Positions 25,082 through 33,823 of a DNA stretch of 37,731 nt are shown piece after piece. Location: assembly GCA_028274765.1 (NCBI GenBank), contig JAQCND010000373.1:1-37731 (forward strand). The letters run 5' to 3'. This stretch comes from Bradymonadaceae bacterium (GTDB taxonomy: Bacteria; Myxococcota_A; Bradymonadia; Bradymonadales; Bradymonadaceae). A model generated the notes under the pieces. The model did no database searches, was not told the origin of the DNA, and worked only from the letters and a program-made list of their open reading frames with translations. Numbering within the stretch: position 1 is the stretch's first letter; every line of letters starts with the position of its first letter. The position numbers were made by a program, and so were the translations under genes.

Positions 25082-26566
25082 CTATGAGGCCGGAGGCAGT
25101 CGAAGCTCGAAGGTCGTGCCCTCGCCGATCTCGCTGTCGACCGAGATGGTCCCGTCGAACCGATGGATGATACGATGCGAGATCGCCAGGCCCAGTCCCG
25201 TGCCCTCGCCCGGATCTTTGGTCGTAAAGAAGGGCTCGAAGATGCGCGATTGATCTTCGTCGGACATCCCGGGCCCATTGTCGCTCACCCGTATCCAGAT
25301 GGCCTCCTCCTCGTCGTCAAGGCCGGCCCCGATCTCGATATGTCCCTCGCCGTACTCGTGATCGGCGTCGTTGTTGATGGCGTCGGCCGCATTGATCAAA
25401 AGGTTGACCAGCACCTGGACGAGCTGATTGACGTTCCCCTCGAGCCGGGGGAGATCGTCGGGAATGTCGGTCGCGATGGTCATGCGGCGCATGCGCGGCT
25501 GAGGCTCGAGAAGCTCCAGGGCCTCATCGACACACGACGCCAGCGAGACCGGTTCGATGGGAGCATCGGATGTGTCCCGGCTATAATCGAGTAAATGGTG
25601 AATGATCGCCTGGATGCGATCGACCTGGTCGCCGATGCGTTCGGCGAGGTCGCGATATTCGTCCTCGTCGAACTCCATGTCGACCATCATGTCGGTGTAC
25701 CCGGAGATCGACGAGAGCGGATTACCGATCTCGTGGGCGACCCCGGCAGCCAGTTGACCGACACTGGCGAGTTTTTCGGACCGGATCAGAGACTCCTGGG
25801 TCTGTTCCAGCTCGTGGTAGGCTCGATCGAGCTCCTCGAGTCGTTCCTCGAGTTCGCGTCGATTGTCGCGGAGTTCGTCGAGCATGCGATTGAAACTCCG
25901 CCCGACGTCACCGAACTCGTTGTCGGGGAGCACTTCGATGTGACTCGCCAGGTCGCCGCGCGCTGCACGTTCGGTTGCCGTTCCAATCGCCTGAACGGGT
26001 CGCAAGACGACGTAGGTCAAAAAGGCGTATCCGACGATGAGAATGAAGAGAGCATCGAGCCCGAGATAGATCAAAAGGAATGTTTGGGTGCGTTGAAGTC
26101 GATTGGGAGACCGTCCGAGTGGCTGGGCCACATAGGCCTCGGCGGTGCCGCGGCCGCGGTCGATCCGGGCACTTGCGACGACGAGTTGTCCCTCGTCGCT
26201 CTCGAGGACGTGATAGGTGTTCGAGGTGGATCCGATGGTTTCCATGAAGGATTCGGGGCGCACGCCGGGGATGTTCCCCGACCGGAGAGTCCGCCCGTCG
26301 ACGTTCAGATGGGCGAACTGGACGCGAGTGCGCTTGCGGAATGCACGGATGCGTTCGTCGGGACGATCTCCGACATCCATGTCGGCCAGATGCTCGGCGA
26401 GTTGCAGGGTCTGTCGGATTTCACTCCGTCGAATCTCCTGTTTGGCGAGATGGAGCACGATGAGCGCCACGAGGGCGACCGTGCCGATGACCAGCACGAG
26501 CAATCCGAGGAGCAGTTGCGTACGGAGTCCACCGGGGAGGTAACCAGATGCCGTATCCTCACTCAT
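25082..26566 (-). CDS. Membrane sensor histidine kinase
   Basis: This 494-residue kinase has a first membrane segment (residues 15-40), an extracytoplasmic sensor domain (about 41-160), a second membrane segment (163-188), a HAMP linker (about 188-240), a coiled coil, and a kinase core. The core has the phospho-accepting H278 (GVAHEIGNPLSS), N box (NLLINAADA), DNGPGM, FEPFFTT and GTGLGL. The EIGNPL H-box is common in NtrB/PilS-like kinases that serve sigma-54 activators, which fits the regulator downstream. Its ATG overlaps the stop of the prepilin peptidase gene by 4 bp, so the two are translationally coupled. It has only two membrane segments, unlike the six of classical PilS. The signal it senses is not apparent. 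Confidence 0.94.
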   Translation of the reverse strand: MSEDTASGYLPGGLRTQLLLGLLVLVIGTVALVALIVLHLAKQEIRRSEIRQTLQLAEHLADMDVGDRPDERIRAFRKRTRVQFAHLNVDGRTLRSGNIPGVRPESFMETIGSTSNTYHVLESDEGQLVVASARIDRGRGTAEAYVAQPLGRSPNRLQRTQTFLLIYLGLDALFILIVGYAFLTYVVLRPVQAIGTATERAARGDLASHIEVLPDNEFGDVGRSFNRMLDELRDNRRELEERLEELDRAYHELEQTQESLIRSEKLASVGQLAAGVAHEIGNPLSSISGYTDMMVDMEFDEDEYRDLAERIGDQVDRIQAIIHHLLDYSRDTSDAPIEPVSLASCVDEALELLEPQPRMRRMTIATDIPDDLPRLEGNVNQLVQVLVNLLINAADAINNDADHEYGEGHIEIGAGLDDEEEAIWIRVSDNGPGMSDEDQSRIFEPFFTTKDPGEGTGLGLAISHRIIHRFDGTISVDSEIGEGTTFELRLPPAS

Positions 26567-27795
26567 GGGAGATGCCAGAGATCGTAGAGGTAACTCATCG
26601 AGAGCACGGACGGCAGATACGGTCCGAGAAAGAAGTGTTCGAGTGCCGCGAGAGCCAGAAACGGGCCGTAGGGGATGGCGAGTTTGTCCGTCGGTCTCGG
26701 GGCGGGCGGTTCCACAGAGGATAGTGGCTCACGCCTCGGGCCATGGGTCGGCGCATTGGAGGAGTCGTCCTCGGCGATGTCGGTCACATCGCTCATCGTG
26801 TCTGGCAGCACGTCTGATGCGTGAGAGGGGGGCTCGAGTGAGACTCGTCTCCATACACCACTCGGGCTAGCGGAGTCGTCCTGTTCGTCATCGGACGACG
26901 GATCGCACCCCTCGGAGGAGGGAGAGTTCGAGGAGGTCGATGCCGAGGATGGCTCAGAGGATGGCTCGCGCTCGGCCTCGTCGGCCGGGTCGTGTTGAAG
27001 TAGATCGGTGAGCGGCTGCGCCCACTGGCGTCCGGCGAGTTCGGCGAGCCCGGCTGCGATCGTCCCCTGAAGACTGGAGGCAAACAGCACGAAGATCAGC
27101 GCCGGCCATCCGAGCCAGGCGCCAATCATTGCCATCAGCGTGACGTCCCCGCCGCCGAGCCCGGCCACGCCCCGGGCCGCCAGGTAGAGATAGAAGATCG
27201 TGATTACCAGAAGCCCCCCGACGAGCCATCCGAGGATACTCTCCCAGGGCGTCACGGGAGGCCAGAGTTCGGCCACGACCCCGAGATACTGATCCCCGAA
27301 GGTGAGTCTGAACGCCCAGGGGGTGGCGAGCCCGAGCACCATCCCCGGCACCGTCAACACGTGAGGAATGATGTAGTGTTCGAGATCGACGAAGGTGATC
27401 GCGACGAGAAGGGCGATAAACGCAAAGTAGAGGACGAAGGGAACGGCGACGGCCGCCACGGGGAAGGGCTCGAGCGGCGACGTTCGGGCAAAAACGGGAT
27501 GGGCGACGCGATACCATAGCAGGAGGGCGAGCCCCCCCGTGAGCGCCTCGACGGCCGTGTATCGGATCGAAATGGAGTGGCCACAGTATCGACATTGCCC
27601 GCCGAGAACGAACCAGGAGACGATGGGGATGTTGTCGTACCATCGAATCTCGTGCTCACAGGCGGGACACCGGCTGGGCGGCGAGACGATCGAATCGCCG
27701 ACCGGCACGCGGTGGATGACCACGTTGAGAAAACTTCCAACGACGGCCCCGAAGGCGAAGGCAAAGGCAGCAAACGTCCAGAACTGGGTCATCAT
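26563..27795 (-). CDS. Prepilin peptidase (A24 family) with long acidic insertion
   Basis: This inner-membrane aspartic protease cuts the leader from type IV prepilins or type II secretion pseudopilins and methylates the new N-terminus. The 410-residue protein has the zinc tetra-Cys loop (C43/C46, C68/C71), the two catalytic aspartates (D137 in FVDLEHYIIPH, D217 in GLGGGDVTLMA) and the closing IPYGPFLALAA. The family is usually 250-290 residues. The excess lies between about residues 255 and 370, a Ser/Glu/Asp/Pro-rich segment that looks disordered and sits before the last membrane segment. The track begins at a TTG; I use the first of two ATGs (27795, or 27792), neither with a clear ribosome site. 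It shares a coupled operon with the sensor kinase and probably the regulator. Confidence 0.92.
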   Translation of the reverse strand: MMTQFWTFAAFAFAFGAVVGSFLNVVIHRVPVGDSIVSPPSRCPACEHEIRWYDNIPIVSWFVLGGQCRYCGHSISIRYTAVEALTGGLALLLWYRVAHPVFARTSPLEPFPVAAVAVPFVLYFAFIALLVAITFVDLEHYIIPHVLTVPGMVLGLATPWAFRLTFGDQYLGVVAELWPPVTPWESILGWLVGGLLVITIFYLYLAARGVAGLGGGDVTLMAMIGAWLGWPALIFVLFASSLQGTIAAGLAELAGRQWAQPLTDLLQHDPADEAEREPSSEPSSASTSSNSPSSEGCDPSSDDEQDDSASPSGVWRRVSLEPPSHASDVLPDTMSDVTDIAEDDSSNAPTHGPRREPLSSVEPPAPRPTDKLAIPYGPFLALAALEHFFLGPYLPSVLSMSYLYDLWHLP

Positions 27796-28325
27796 GGGGC
27801 GACACGGGGGCAATCGGGGGAGATCGCTTCAGCCTCGGTCACGGGCGCTCCTCGTCGCATGCGCCGCGACATAGCCTATACGCCTCGAGCCGAAGTTTCC
27901 AGATATCGGAGGCGCCTCGGAGGATGGTCCTCGGGGGCGACGACAGAGGAAGGGGGGCTCGTGGACGATGATCCGAACGCGGGTCGCTGATTGAAACCGG
28001 CGGGTGACAATCACACCGGCATCTCCGTGCCGATCGGGGGCGCCCCAGATCCGCGGGACGCGGTCTCGGAGTGCCGGCGTACACGGCGTTCGGGGGGCTC
28101 TTCACCCTCGTGTCGCATGGTATCTCACGGCCTCCGGGGGGACTTGTGCCGATCGCACGTTCATGAACATTTGAAATGCACGAGCGATCGCGTCATGCTT
28201 TATGTTTGGTGCGACGTCTTCGTGCCCTGCCGTCGACTCGGTCGCCTCGAGATGGAGAGAAAACGTCTCGACAGACCGCGGTGGATTCAAGTCATTTGGA
28301 ACAACAACTAGCGAGGTTGCTGAAC
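27796..28325. other. Divergent intergenic region, prepilin peptidase to DUF7282 gene
   Basis: These 530 bp have no ORF I believe. They contain an imperfect hairpin (CGCCTCGGAGGA at 27913-27924 with TCCTCGGGGGCG at 27928-27939, two mismatches) and a perfect 10-bp palindrome GTTCATGAAC (28159-28168) in a local AT-rich patch about 160 bp before the lipoprotein gene, where a promoter could lie. I could not fit convincing -35/-10 or -24/-12 boxes. GAGG at 9 nt precedes the 28326 ATG. Confidence 0.5.
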
Positions 28326-29900
28326 ATGTATCGACGTACCCACACACTGATGGCATGGGCTCTGGCCCTTGGTTTGACGACACTCGGATTCGCCGGTTGC
28401 GGCGATTCCGGCGGGAGCGGGGGAGGCGGAGGCGGAAACGGAGGAGGTCCCACACCCGACGGGGGCATGATGGATACCGAGATGCCCGGTGGAGACGACG
28501 GGGGGATGATGGACGAAGATGGCGGTATGACCGATACGTCGACCGGCCCCGCCCCCGCCGTCTCGGTTGAAGATCAGTGGGTTACCAACCGGAATGAAGT
28601 CACCGTCCCCAGCGTGACGTCGCCTCAGCAGGGATGGCTCGTCATCCACGTCGACGACGAGGGATCGCCGGGCCAGGTCATCGGTCAGGCCCAGGTCGAG
28701 CAAGGCTCGAACTCCGATGTGACGATCAGTGGACTCTCCCGCAAGGTCGAGCAGGGCGAGACGCTATATGCCATGCTCCATGAAGATACGGGCACCGAGG
28801 GTGAATACGAATTCGAGGGCCCCGACAGCAGCGAAGACCTGCCGGTTACCGCTGACGGCGAGGTGGTCGTCAAACCCTTCACGGTTCGATATCCGAGCGT
28901 CAGCGTCAGCGACCAACGATTGGCCGACGATACGCAGGTCGAGGTCGACGAGGTACGCGCCTCGGGTCCGGGTTGGATCGTCATCCACAAAAACGACGAC
29001 GGCTCGCCCGGCGCCGTCATCGGCCAGACGCAGGTCGAGGAGGGCACCAACTCCGACGTGACGGTGGAACTCAGCGAAGAAGCGAGCAACCAGCAGACGC
29101 TGTACGCGATGCTCCACGCCGATACGGGCAACGAGGGTGAATACGAGTTCGATGGCTCCGACGGCAGTGCCGATCCGCCGGTGAGTGTCGACGACAGCGT
29201 CGTTGTCCAGTCCTTCGAGGTGACGCTCCCGGCGCTCAGCACCCGCCAGCAGGTCGTCTCGGACCTCCAGCAGGTCAACGTCCCGGAAGTCGTATCGGGT
29301 CAGAAGGGATGGCTCGTCATCCACGAAGACGACGGTGGGTCGCCCGGCGCCGTCATCGGTCAGACGAGCGTCGAGCGAGGGACGTTCTCCAACGTCTCGG
29401 TGAGTCTGGATCGCAAGATCGAGAACGGCGAGACGCTCTACGCGATGCTCCACGAGGACACGGGCATGGAGGGCGAATACGAGTTCGATCCCTCTCAGCA
29501 GGACAGTCCCGATCCGCCCCTGACGGTCGGCGGCGACGTCGTCGTCAAAGGTTTTACCGTCTATCGGCAGTCGGTCTCGGTCAGCGCTCAAGATCTGCAG
29601 GATCCCTCGACGGTCGAGGTCGACCGGGTGCGCTCCGCTCAGAAGGGATGGATCGTCATCCACGAGGAAGAGGGCGGCTCGTTCGGTCCGGTCATCGGCC
29701 ACGCCGCTGTCAGCGAGGGCACGAATGCTCAGGTCTCCGTGAATCTGGACCGCGATGCCACGGATAGCGAGACCCTCTACGCGATGCTTCACTCCGAAGC
29801 GGGCGGAGGGTCCGACATGTACGACGGCGTGCAAACCGATCCGCCGGTCAAGGTGGAGGGAGATATCGTCGTCAAGAGCTTCACCGTCACGGTGCCGTGA
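28326..29900 (+). CDS. Lipoprotein with four tandem DUF7282 domains
   Basis: This 524-residue secreted protein starts with a signal peptide ending GFAGC (C25), a likely lipoprotein site, although Phe at -3 is unusual. A Gly/Asp/Met-rich linker runs to about residue 76. Four repeats of about 111 residues follow (77-188, 189-301, 302-413, 414-524), each with GW(L/I)VIH, a PG.VIG-type turn, ETLYAMLH, GEYEF (lost in repeat 4) and a closing VVVK.FTV strand. This pattern matches DUF7282, a beta-rich domain of unknown function that I associate mainly with haloarchaeal surface proteins. The track begins at 28176; the ATG at 28326 has GAGG upstream and a proper signal peptide. It stands alone, divergent from the prepilin peptidase and convergent with the gene at 29996. 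Adhesion or surface-layer roles are guesses. Confidence 0.85.
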   Translation: MYRRTHTLMAWALALGLTTLGFAGCGDSGGSGGGGGGNGGGPTPDGGMMDTEMPGGDDGGMMDEDGGMTDTSTGPAPAVSVEDQWVTNRNEVTVPSVTSPQQGWLVIHVDDEGSPGQVIGQAQVEQGSNSDVTISGLSRKVEQGETLYAMLHEDTGTEGEYEFEGPDSSEDLPVTADGEVVVKPFTVRYPSVSVSDQRLADDTQVEVDEVRASGPGWIVIHKNDDGSPGAVIGQTQVEEGTNSDVTVELSEEASNQQTLYAMLHADTGNEGEYEFDGSDGSADPPVSVDDSVVVQSFEVTLPALSTRQQVVSDLQQVNVPEVVSGQKGWLVIHEDDGGSPGAVIGQTSVERGTFSNVSVSLDRKIENGETLYAMLHEDTGMEGEYEFDPSQQDSPDPPLTVGGDVVVKGFTVYRQSVSVSAQDLQDPSTVEVDRVRSAQKGWIVIHEEEGGSFGPVIGHAAVSEGTNAQVSVNLDRDATDSETLYAMLHSEAGGGSDMYDGVQTDPPVKVEGDIVVKSFTVTVP

Positions 29901-29926
29901 CGTCGTGTGGCTCGATCGACCGTTCA

Positions 29927-29960
29927 GCCCCCGGCGTCGCCTCGAGTCGACGTCGGGGGC
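29927..29960. terminator. 13-bp hairpin between convergent genes
   Basis: GCCCCCGGCGTCG (29927-29939) pairs with CGACGTCGGGGGC (29948-29960) over 13 bp with one G-T wobble and an 8-nt loop. It lies 26 bp past the DUF7282 stop and 35 bp past the stop of the minus-strand membrane gene, so it could end transcription from both sides. It lacks a T-run on either strand. Confidence 0.5.
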
Positions 29961-29995
29961 GATGTGTATGGAGAGGCCTCAGTCGTCGAGCGAGC

Positions 29996-30490
29996 TCACC
30001 GATCGACAAAGCGACTGACCACCAGAGCGTGCAACAACACGAGCGCCGTACTCAGCCCCGTCGCACAGGCCGCTCCGATCAGAGGCATCGAGAGATTGCG
30101 AAATCCCATGCCCCCCTCGAGCGCAACCTGCTGGGGAGCGGCTCGCTCGAGGGCAAACGCCATCAGCAACCCGCCCATCGCCATGTCAGCCAGCCCCGAC
30201 AGATAGCGAAGCACGGGACGACGGTAGCGTACGCTGACACCGTAGAGCCAGTGCCAGGCCAGAAGTAGCCCCCACGCCAGCGCCACCGGGAGGATGGACC
30301 ACTCGTAGGTTTCGAGGGTGAACCGGAGAGCCAATCCGCCCCCGAGGACGGTCAGCCCATACGCCGGGTACAGACACCAACGGAGATACGTCGATCTCGT
30401 CGTCCGGGAGCTCGTGGACGTCTCCGCTTCGGGGGCATCGGAGGAGGTCGGCCCGGCCTCGCCGCCGGCGTCGGGGGCGTCGTCGGTCAC
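29996..30490 (-). CDS. Small membrane protein of unknown function, four predicted helices
   Basis: The 164-residue protein has an acidic Ser/Thr-rich cytoplasmic-looking tail (1-33) and four hydrophobic segments (about 37-56, 66-84, 98-115 and 133-157). Basic residues between the second and third segments ([10 protein letters not shown]) suggest a cytoplasmic loop. I recognise no family or catalytic motif. Its ATG overlaps the asnS stop by 4 bp (ATGA), so it is translated from the asnS mRNA. Such coupling to a tRNA synthetase may reflect only operon economy. Confidence 0.75.
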   Translation of the reverse strand: MTDDAPDAGGEAGPTSSDAPEAETSTSSRTTRSTYLRWCLYPAYGLTVLGGGLALRFTLETYEWSILPVALAWGLLLAWHWLYGVSVRYRRPVLRYLSGLADMAMGGLLMAFALERAAPQQVALEGGMGFRNLSMPLIGAACATGLSTALVLLHALVVSRFVDR

Positions 30491-31791
30491 GGAATGATCT
30501 TGTTGAGCATGCGGGGAAAGGCGATCATCTCACGGACATGGTGGCGTCCACACAGCCAGGCGACGGTCCGTTCGAGCCCGAGTCCGAATCCGGAGTGGGG
30601 CACCGAGCCAAATCGCCGGAGGTCGAGATACCACTCGTAGGGTTCCGGATCGAGGCCCTCGTCGTCGAGGCGAGATTGGACCGTCTCGAGATCCCGTTCG
30701 CGCTCGCCCCCTCCGATGATTTCGCCGTATCCCTCCGGCGCGAGCATGTCGACGCAGAGCGCCTTGTCGGGGTCGTCCGGATCGTGCCGCATGTAGAACG
30801 GCTTGATATCGGCGGGAAATTTCTCGACCAGCACCGGCTTATCGAACTGCTCGGTCAAGATCGTTTCGTCGCGTCCACCGAAATCCTCGCCGTGTTCGAT
30901 GTCGCTGTCGTGATCTTGGAGGAGATCGACGGCCTCGTCGTAGGTGAGCCTCGGGAAGGGCGGCGTGATGGCCTCGAGCCGTTCCGTATCGCGCTCGAGG
31001 ATGCCGAGTTCCGTCTGACAGTGCTCGAGGACGTGATCGACGATGTGAGCGACGAACGCCTCGGCCAGGTCCATGTTTTCGTCGTGCTCCATGAACGCGA
31101 CCTCGGGCTCGACCATCCAGAATTCGGTCAGGTGGCGTCGCGTATCGGATTTTTCAGCCCGAAACGTCGGCCCGAAACAGTAGGCCTTACCGAAGGCCAT
31201 CGCCGCCGCCTCCATGTAGAGCTGGCCCGACTGCGACAGGTAAGCATCGTCGCCGAAGTAGTCGACCTCGAACAGGGTCGTCGTGCCCTCGACCGACGAG
31301 GACGTGAAGATCGGTGCATCGACCATCGTGAAGTTGCGATCGTCGAAGAAGCCCCGGATCGCACGGATGGTCTCGTGTCGGACGCGCGCAATCGCCATCT
31401 GCTTGGGCTTGCGCATCCAGAGGTGCCGATTGTCCATCAGGAAGGCCACCCCGTGCTCCTTGTGGCTGACGGGGTATTCCTCGGTCGGCTCGTTGACGAC
31501 CTCGAGGTCCTCGAGGTCGAGCTCGTAGTTGATGTACGGGGCGCGCTCGTCCTCCTTGACTCGGCCCTCGACGATGATGCTCGTCTCGTAGTGGAGGTGT
31601 TCGACCTGCTCGAAGAGCTCGTCGTCGACGTCGTCCTCGAGCATGACGCCCTGCATGAAGCCGGAGCCGTCGCGCAGCTCGAGAAAGTGGATGCTTCCGC
31701 TCGAGCGGAAGTTGTAGAGCCATCCCTTGATGGTGATGGTATCTCCGACGTGCTCCTCGTCGATTTGGTTGATGTAGACGTGTTCGGACAT
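30487..31791 (-). CDS. asnS: Asparaginyl-tRNA synthetase
   Basis: AsnS charges tRNA-Asn with asparagine. The 434-residue class II synthetase has an N-terminal OB-fold anticodon domain ([24 protein letters not shown]) and a catalytic domain with motif 2 ([21 protein letters not shown]) and motif 3 ([12 protein letters not shown]). From memory it follows the Thermus AsnRS pattern closely, including EYP...KEHG..FLMD.RHLW, SVEGTT.LFEVD and [13 protein letters not shown]. Presence of AsnS implies direct Asn-tRNA charging rather than sole reliance on GatCAB. The track start 31902 is replaced by the ATG at 31791, where homology begins; the ribosome site is weak (GGTGAGA). It is divergent from hutH and coupled to a small membrane protein. 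Confidence 0.96.
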   Translation of the reverse strand: MSEHVYINQIDEEHVGDTITIKGWLYNFRSSGSIHFLELRDGSGFMQGVMLEDDVDDELFEQVEHLHYETSIIVEGRVKEDERAPYINYELDLEDLEVVNEPTEEYPVSHKEHGVAFLMDNRHLWMRKPKQMAIARVRHETIRAIRGFFDDRNFTMVDAPIFTSSSVEGTTTLFEVDYFGDDAYLSQSGQLYMEAAAMAFGKAYCFGPTFRAEKSDTRRHLTEFWMVEPEVAFMEHDENMDLAEAFVAHIVDHVLEHCQTELGILERDTERLEAITPPFPRLTYDEAVDLLQDHDSDIEHGEDFGGRDETILTEQFDKPVLVEKFPADIKPFYMRHDPDDPDKALCVDMLAPEGYGEIIGGGERERDLETVQSRLDDEGLDPEPYEWYLDLRRFGSVPHSGFGLGLERTVAWLCGRHHVREMIAFPRMLNKIIP

Positions 31792-32156
31792 GGCGTATCT
31801 CACCGATCGGAAAGTCTCAAAACAACGCTCACTCGGACATCTTGGAATCACCACACATGGGGTCGCGCCGATCGATCTAGCACGGCCCGGGGGGGCGTGC
31901 AACAGCCGGGGCGCGACCGCCGATGCACTCGAGCTCGAGGTTCGACCGCTCGACGCTCGTCTCGACGCCCCCGCACGGCTCCATCCGCGAACGCTACCGC
32001 GATATCCCTATCAGCGATCGCCCCCGCGACTCCCTCCGCATCGCGGCGCTCTGACCTTGTCCGGCATGGCGACGTCGATTAGTCTATTCGGTATCGAAGT
32101 TGATGTATGACATGCGCACACTGAACGTGAGAACTCGACACCCCAAGCGTACCGGT
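31792..32156. other. Divergent intergenic region between asnS and hutH
   Basis: These 365 bp hold no convincing gene. They contain the nested stem-loop at 31861-31918 and the perfect 12-bp palindrome CTCGAGCTCGAG at 31928-31939. Near hutH, ATGs at 32103 and 32112 are in frame with hutH, but the codons they would add (RTLNVRTRHPKRTG) are basic and unlike the rest, so I treat them as leader. A TTGTCC near 32058 has no good -10 partner. No promoter is assigned. Confidence 0.5.
31861..31918. other. Nested stem-loop upstream of hutH and asnS
   Basis: A perfect 9-bp outer stem (GGTCGCGCC 31861-31869 with GGCGCGACC 31910-31918) encloses an inner hairpin with GCACG/CGTGC arms and CCC/GGG pairing (31880-31900). 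Its nested design resembles the structure at 12890-12952. It could be a leader RNA element for either gene. No T-run follows. Confidence 0.4.
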
Positions 32157-33713
32157 ATGATCACGATTGGCGGAGATCCCATCGAACTCGAGGACATCGA
32201 ACGCGTCGTCCTCAACGGCGAGCAGGTCGAACTCGGCCCGGAAGTGCGCGAACAAGTCCGGCACGCCGCCGAATACGTGCGCAAACGAGCCCGGAGTGGG
32301 GAAGCCATCTACGGCGTCACGACGGGATTCGGGGCCAATCGCAATCAGGTCATCGAGCCAGAGGACGCTGGTAAACTCCAAGAACATCTGATCGCCAGTC
32401 ATGCCTCGGGCGTGGGCGATCCTCTGCCCGTCGAGGTCATCCGCACGATGATGCTGCTCCGACTGACCAATCTCGCCCGAGGGCATTCCGGGATTCGGGT
32501 CGAGACGCTCGAGTTGCTGGCCGACATGCTCGATCGCAACGTCCATCCGGTGGTTCCGGAACAGGGCAGCGTCGGCGCGAGCGGCGATCTCTGCCCCCTC
32601 GCTCACATGTGCCTTCCGATCATCGGAGAGGGAGAGGTCTACTTCGAAGGGGAGAAACTCGACGGCGACGAGGGCATGACCCGGGCCGGACTCGAGCCGA
32701 TACGCCTGACGTACAAAGAGGGACTGGCATTGTTGAATGGCACGCAGGGCCAGACGGCCCTGGGTATCGTTGCGGCCCTTCGCCTCCGCGACGCACTGGA
32801 TTGTGCGGATGCTATCGGTGCGATGAGTCTGGAGGCCGTCGCCGGACGCAGGGCCGCTCTCGATCCGCGCATCCACGAGCTTCGCGATCACGATGGACAG
32901 AGCCGAAGTGCGGCTCGTCTGCGTCGCATGCTCGAGGGGAGCGAACTCGCCGGAGCCGACGAGGGCGAGGTCGAGGGGAAGGTCGAGTACGTCCAGGACT
33001 CCTACTGCCTGCGTTGCATGCCCCAGGTTCACGGGGCGAGCCGGGATGCCCTCCAGCATGTCGTCGACGTGCTCGAGACCGAGGCCAACGCCGTGACGGA
33101 CAATCCCATCGTGTTTCCCTCGAACGGCGGGGACGAGGCCGGAGATATCCTCTCCGGGGGGAACTTCCACGGCCAGCCGATCGCACTGGCACTCGACTAT
33201 CTCAAAAACGCCATCGCCGAGCTCGGCAACATCGCCGAGCGGCGATGTGCCAAGCTAACCGACAAGTACTTCTCGGAGGGATTACCCCCGTTTTTAGTCG
33301 ACGACCCCGGCCTCAACTCCGGCATGATGATTCCCCAGTACGTCGCAGCCGCCCTAGTCTCGGAGAACAAGTCGCAGGCGTTCCCGGCGAGTGTCGACTC
33401 CATTCCCACCAGCGCCAACATGGAGGATCACGTCTCGATGGGCATGCACGCCGGATTGCACGCACTTCGCGCCCTGGAGAACGTCGAATCCATTCTGGGG
33501 ATCGAGTACATGATCGCCGCTCAGGCGCTCGATCTCCGGGAGGGATTCGAACTCGGACGGGGCACGTCGGTCGCACGGGAGGTGCTTCGCGAGGATGTCG
33601 AGTTTCTCGAGGCCGACCGCGTGCTCCAGCCGGACATCGAACGGGCGACCGAGCTGATCCGCGACGGAACGCTACGGGCGGTACTTCGAGCCGAGTTGTC
33701 CCGCGAGGATTGA
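32157..33713 (+). CDS. hutH: Histidine ammonia-lyase
   Basis: HutH removes ammonia from histidine to give urocanate, the first step of histidine breakdown. The 518-residue protein has the active-site tyrosine Y52 (IYGVTTGFG), the Ala-Ser-Gly triad that cyclises to the MIO electrophile (141-143, GSVGASGDLCPLAHM, with Cys where Ala is common), YCLRCMPQVHGA and NGTQ. The SH pair at 81-82 (LIASHASGVG) favours histidine over tyrosine or phenylalanine. The track start is TTG at 32100; I prefer the ATG at 32157, since MITIGGDPIELEDIE aligns with family N-termini, although no good ribosome site is seen and ATG 32103 remains possible. No hutU, hutI or hutG lies nearby, so the rest of the pathway must be elsewhere. 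Confidence 0.93.
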   Translation: MITIGGDPIELEDIERVVLNGEQVELGPEVREQVRHAAEYVRKRARSGEAIYGVTTGFGANRNQVIEPEDAGKLQEHLIASHASGVGDPLPVEVIRTMMLLRLTNLARGHSGIRVETLELLADMLDRNVHPVVPEQGSVGASGDLCPLAHMCLPIIGEGEVYFEGEKLDGDEGMTRAGLEPIRLTYKEGLALLNGTQGQTALGIVAALRLRDALDCADAIGAMSLEAVAGRRAALDPRIHELRDHDGQSRSAARLRRMLEGSELAGADEGEVEGKVEYVQDSYCLRCMPQVHGASRDALQHVVDVLETEANAVTDNPIVFPSNGGDEAGDILSGGNFHGQPIALALDYLKNAIAELGNIAERRCAKLTDKYFSEGLPPFLVDDPGLNSGMMIPQYVAAALVSENKSQAFPASVDSIPTSANMEDHVSMGMHAGLHALRALENVESILGIEYMIAAQALDLREGFELGRGTSVAREVLREDVEFLEADRVLQPDIERATELIRDGTLRAVLRAELSRED

Positions 33714-33823
33714 ACTCGCCCAGACGAAAGAGTGGCCGGCTCGTCCGAGTCGAGTCCGCGGCCAAGGAGGCTCTCTAGATACGTAACGACTCGGACGCGC
33801 AGGTGAGCTTCCCCTGCCCTCGG

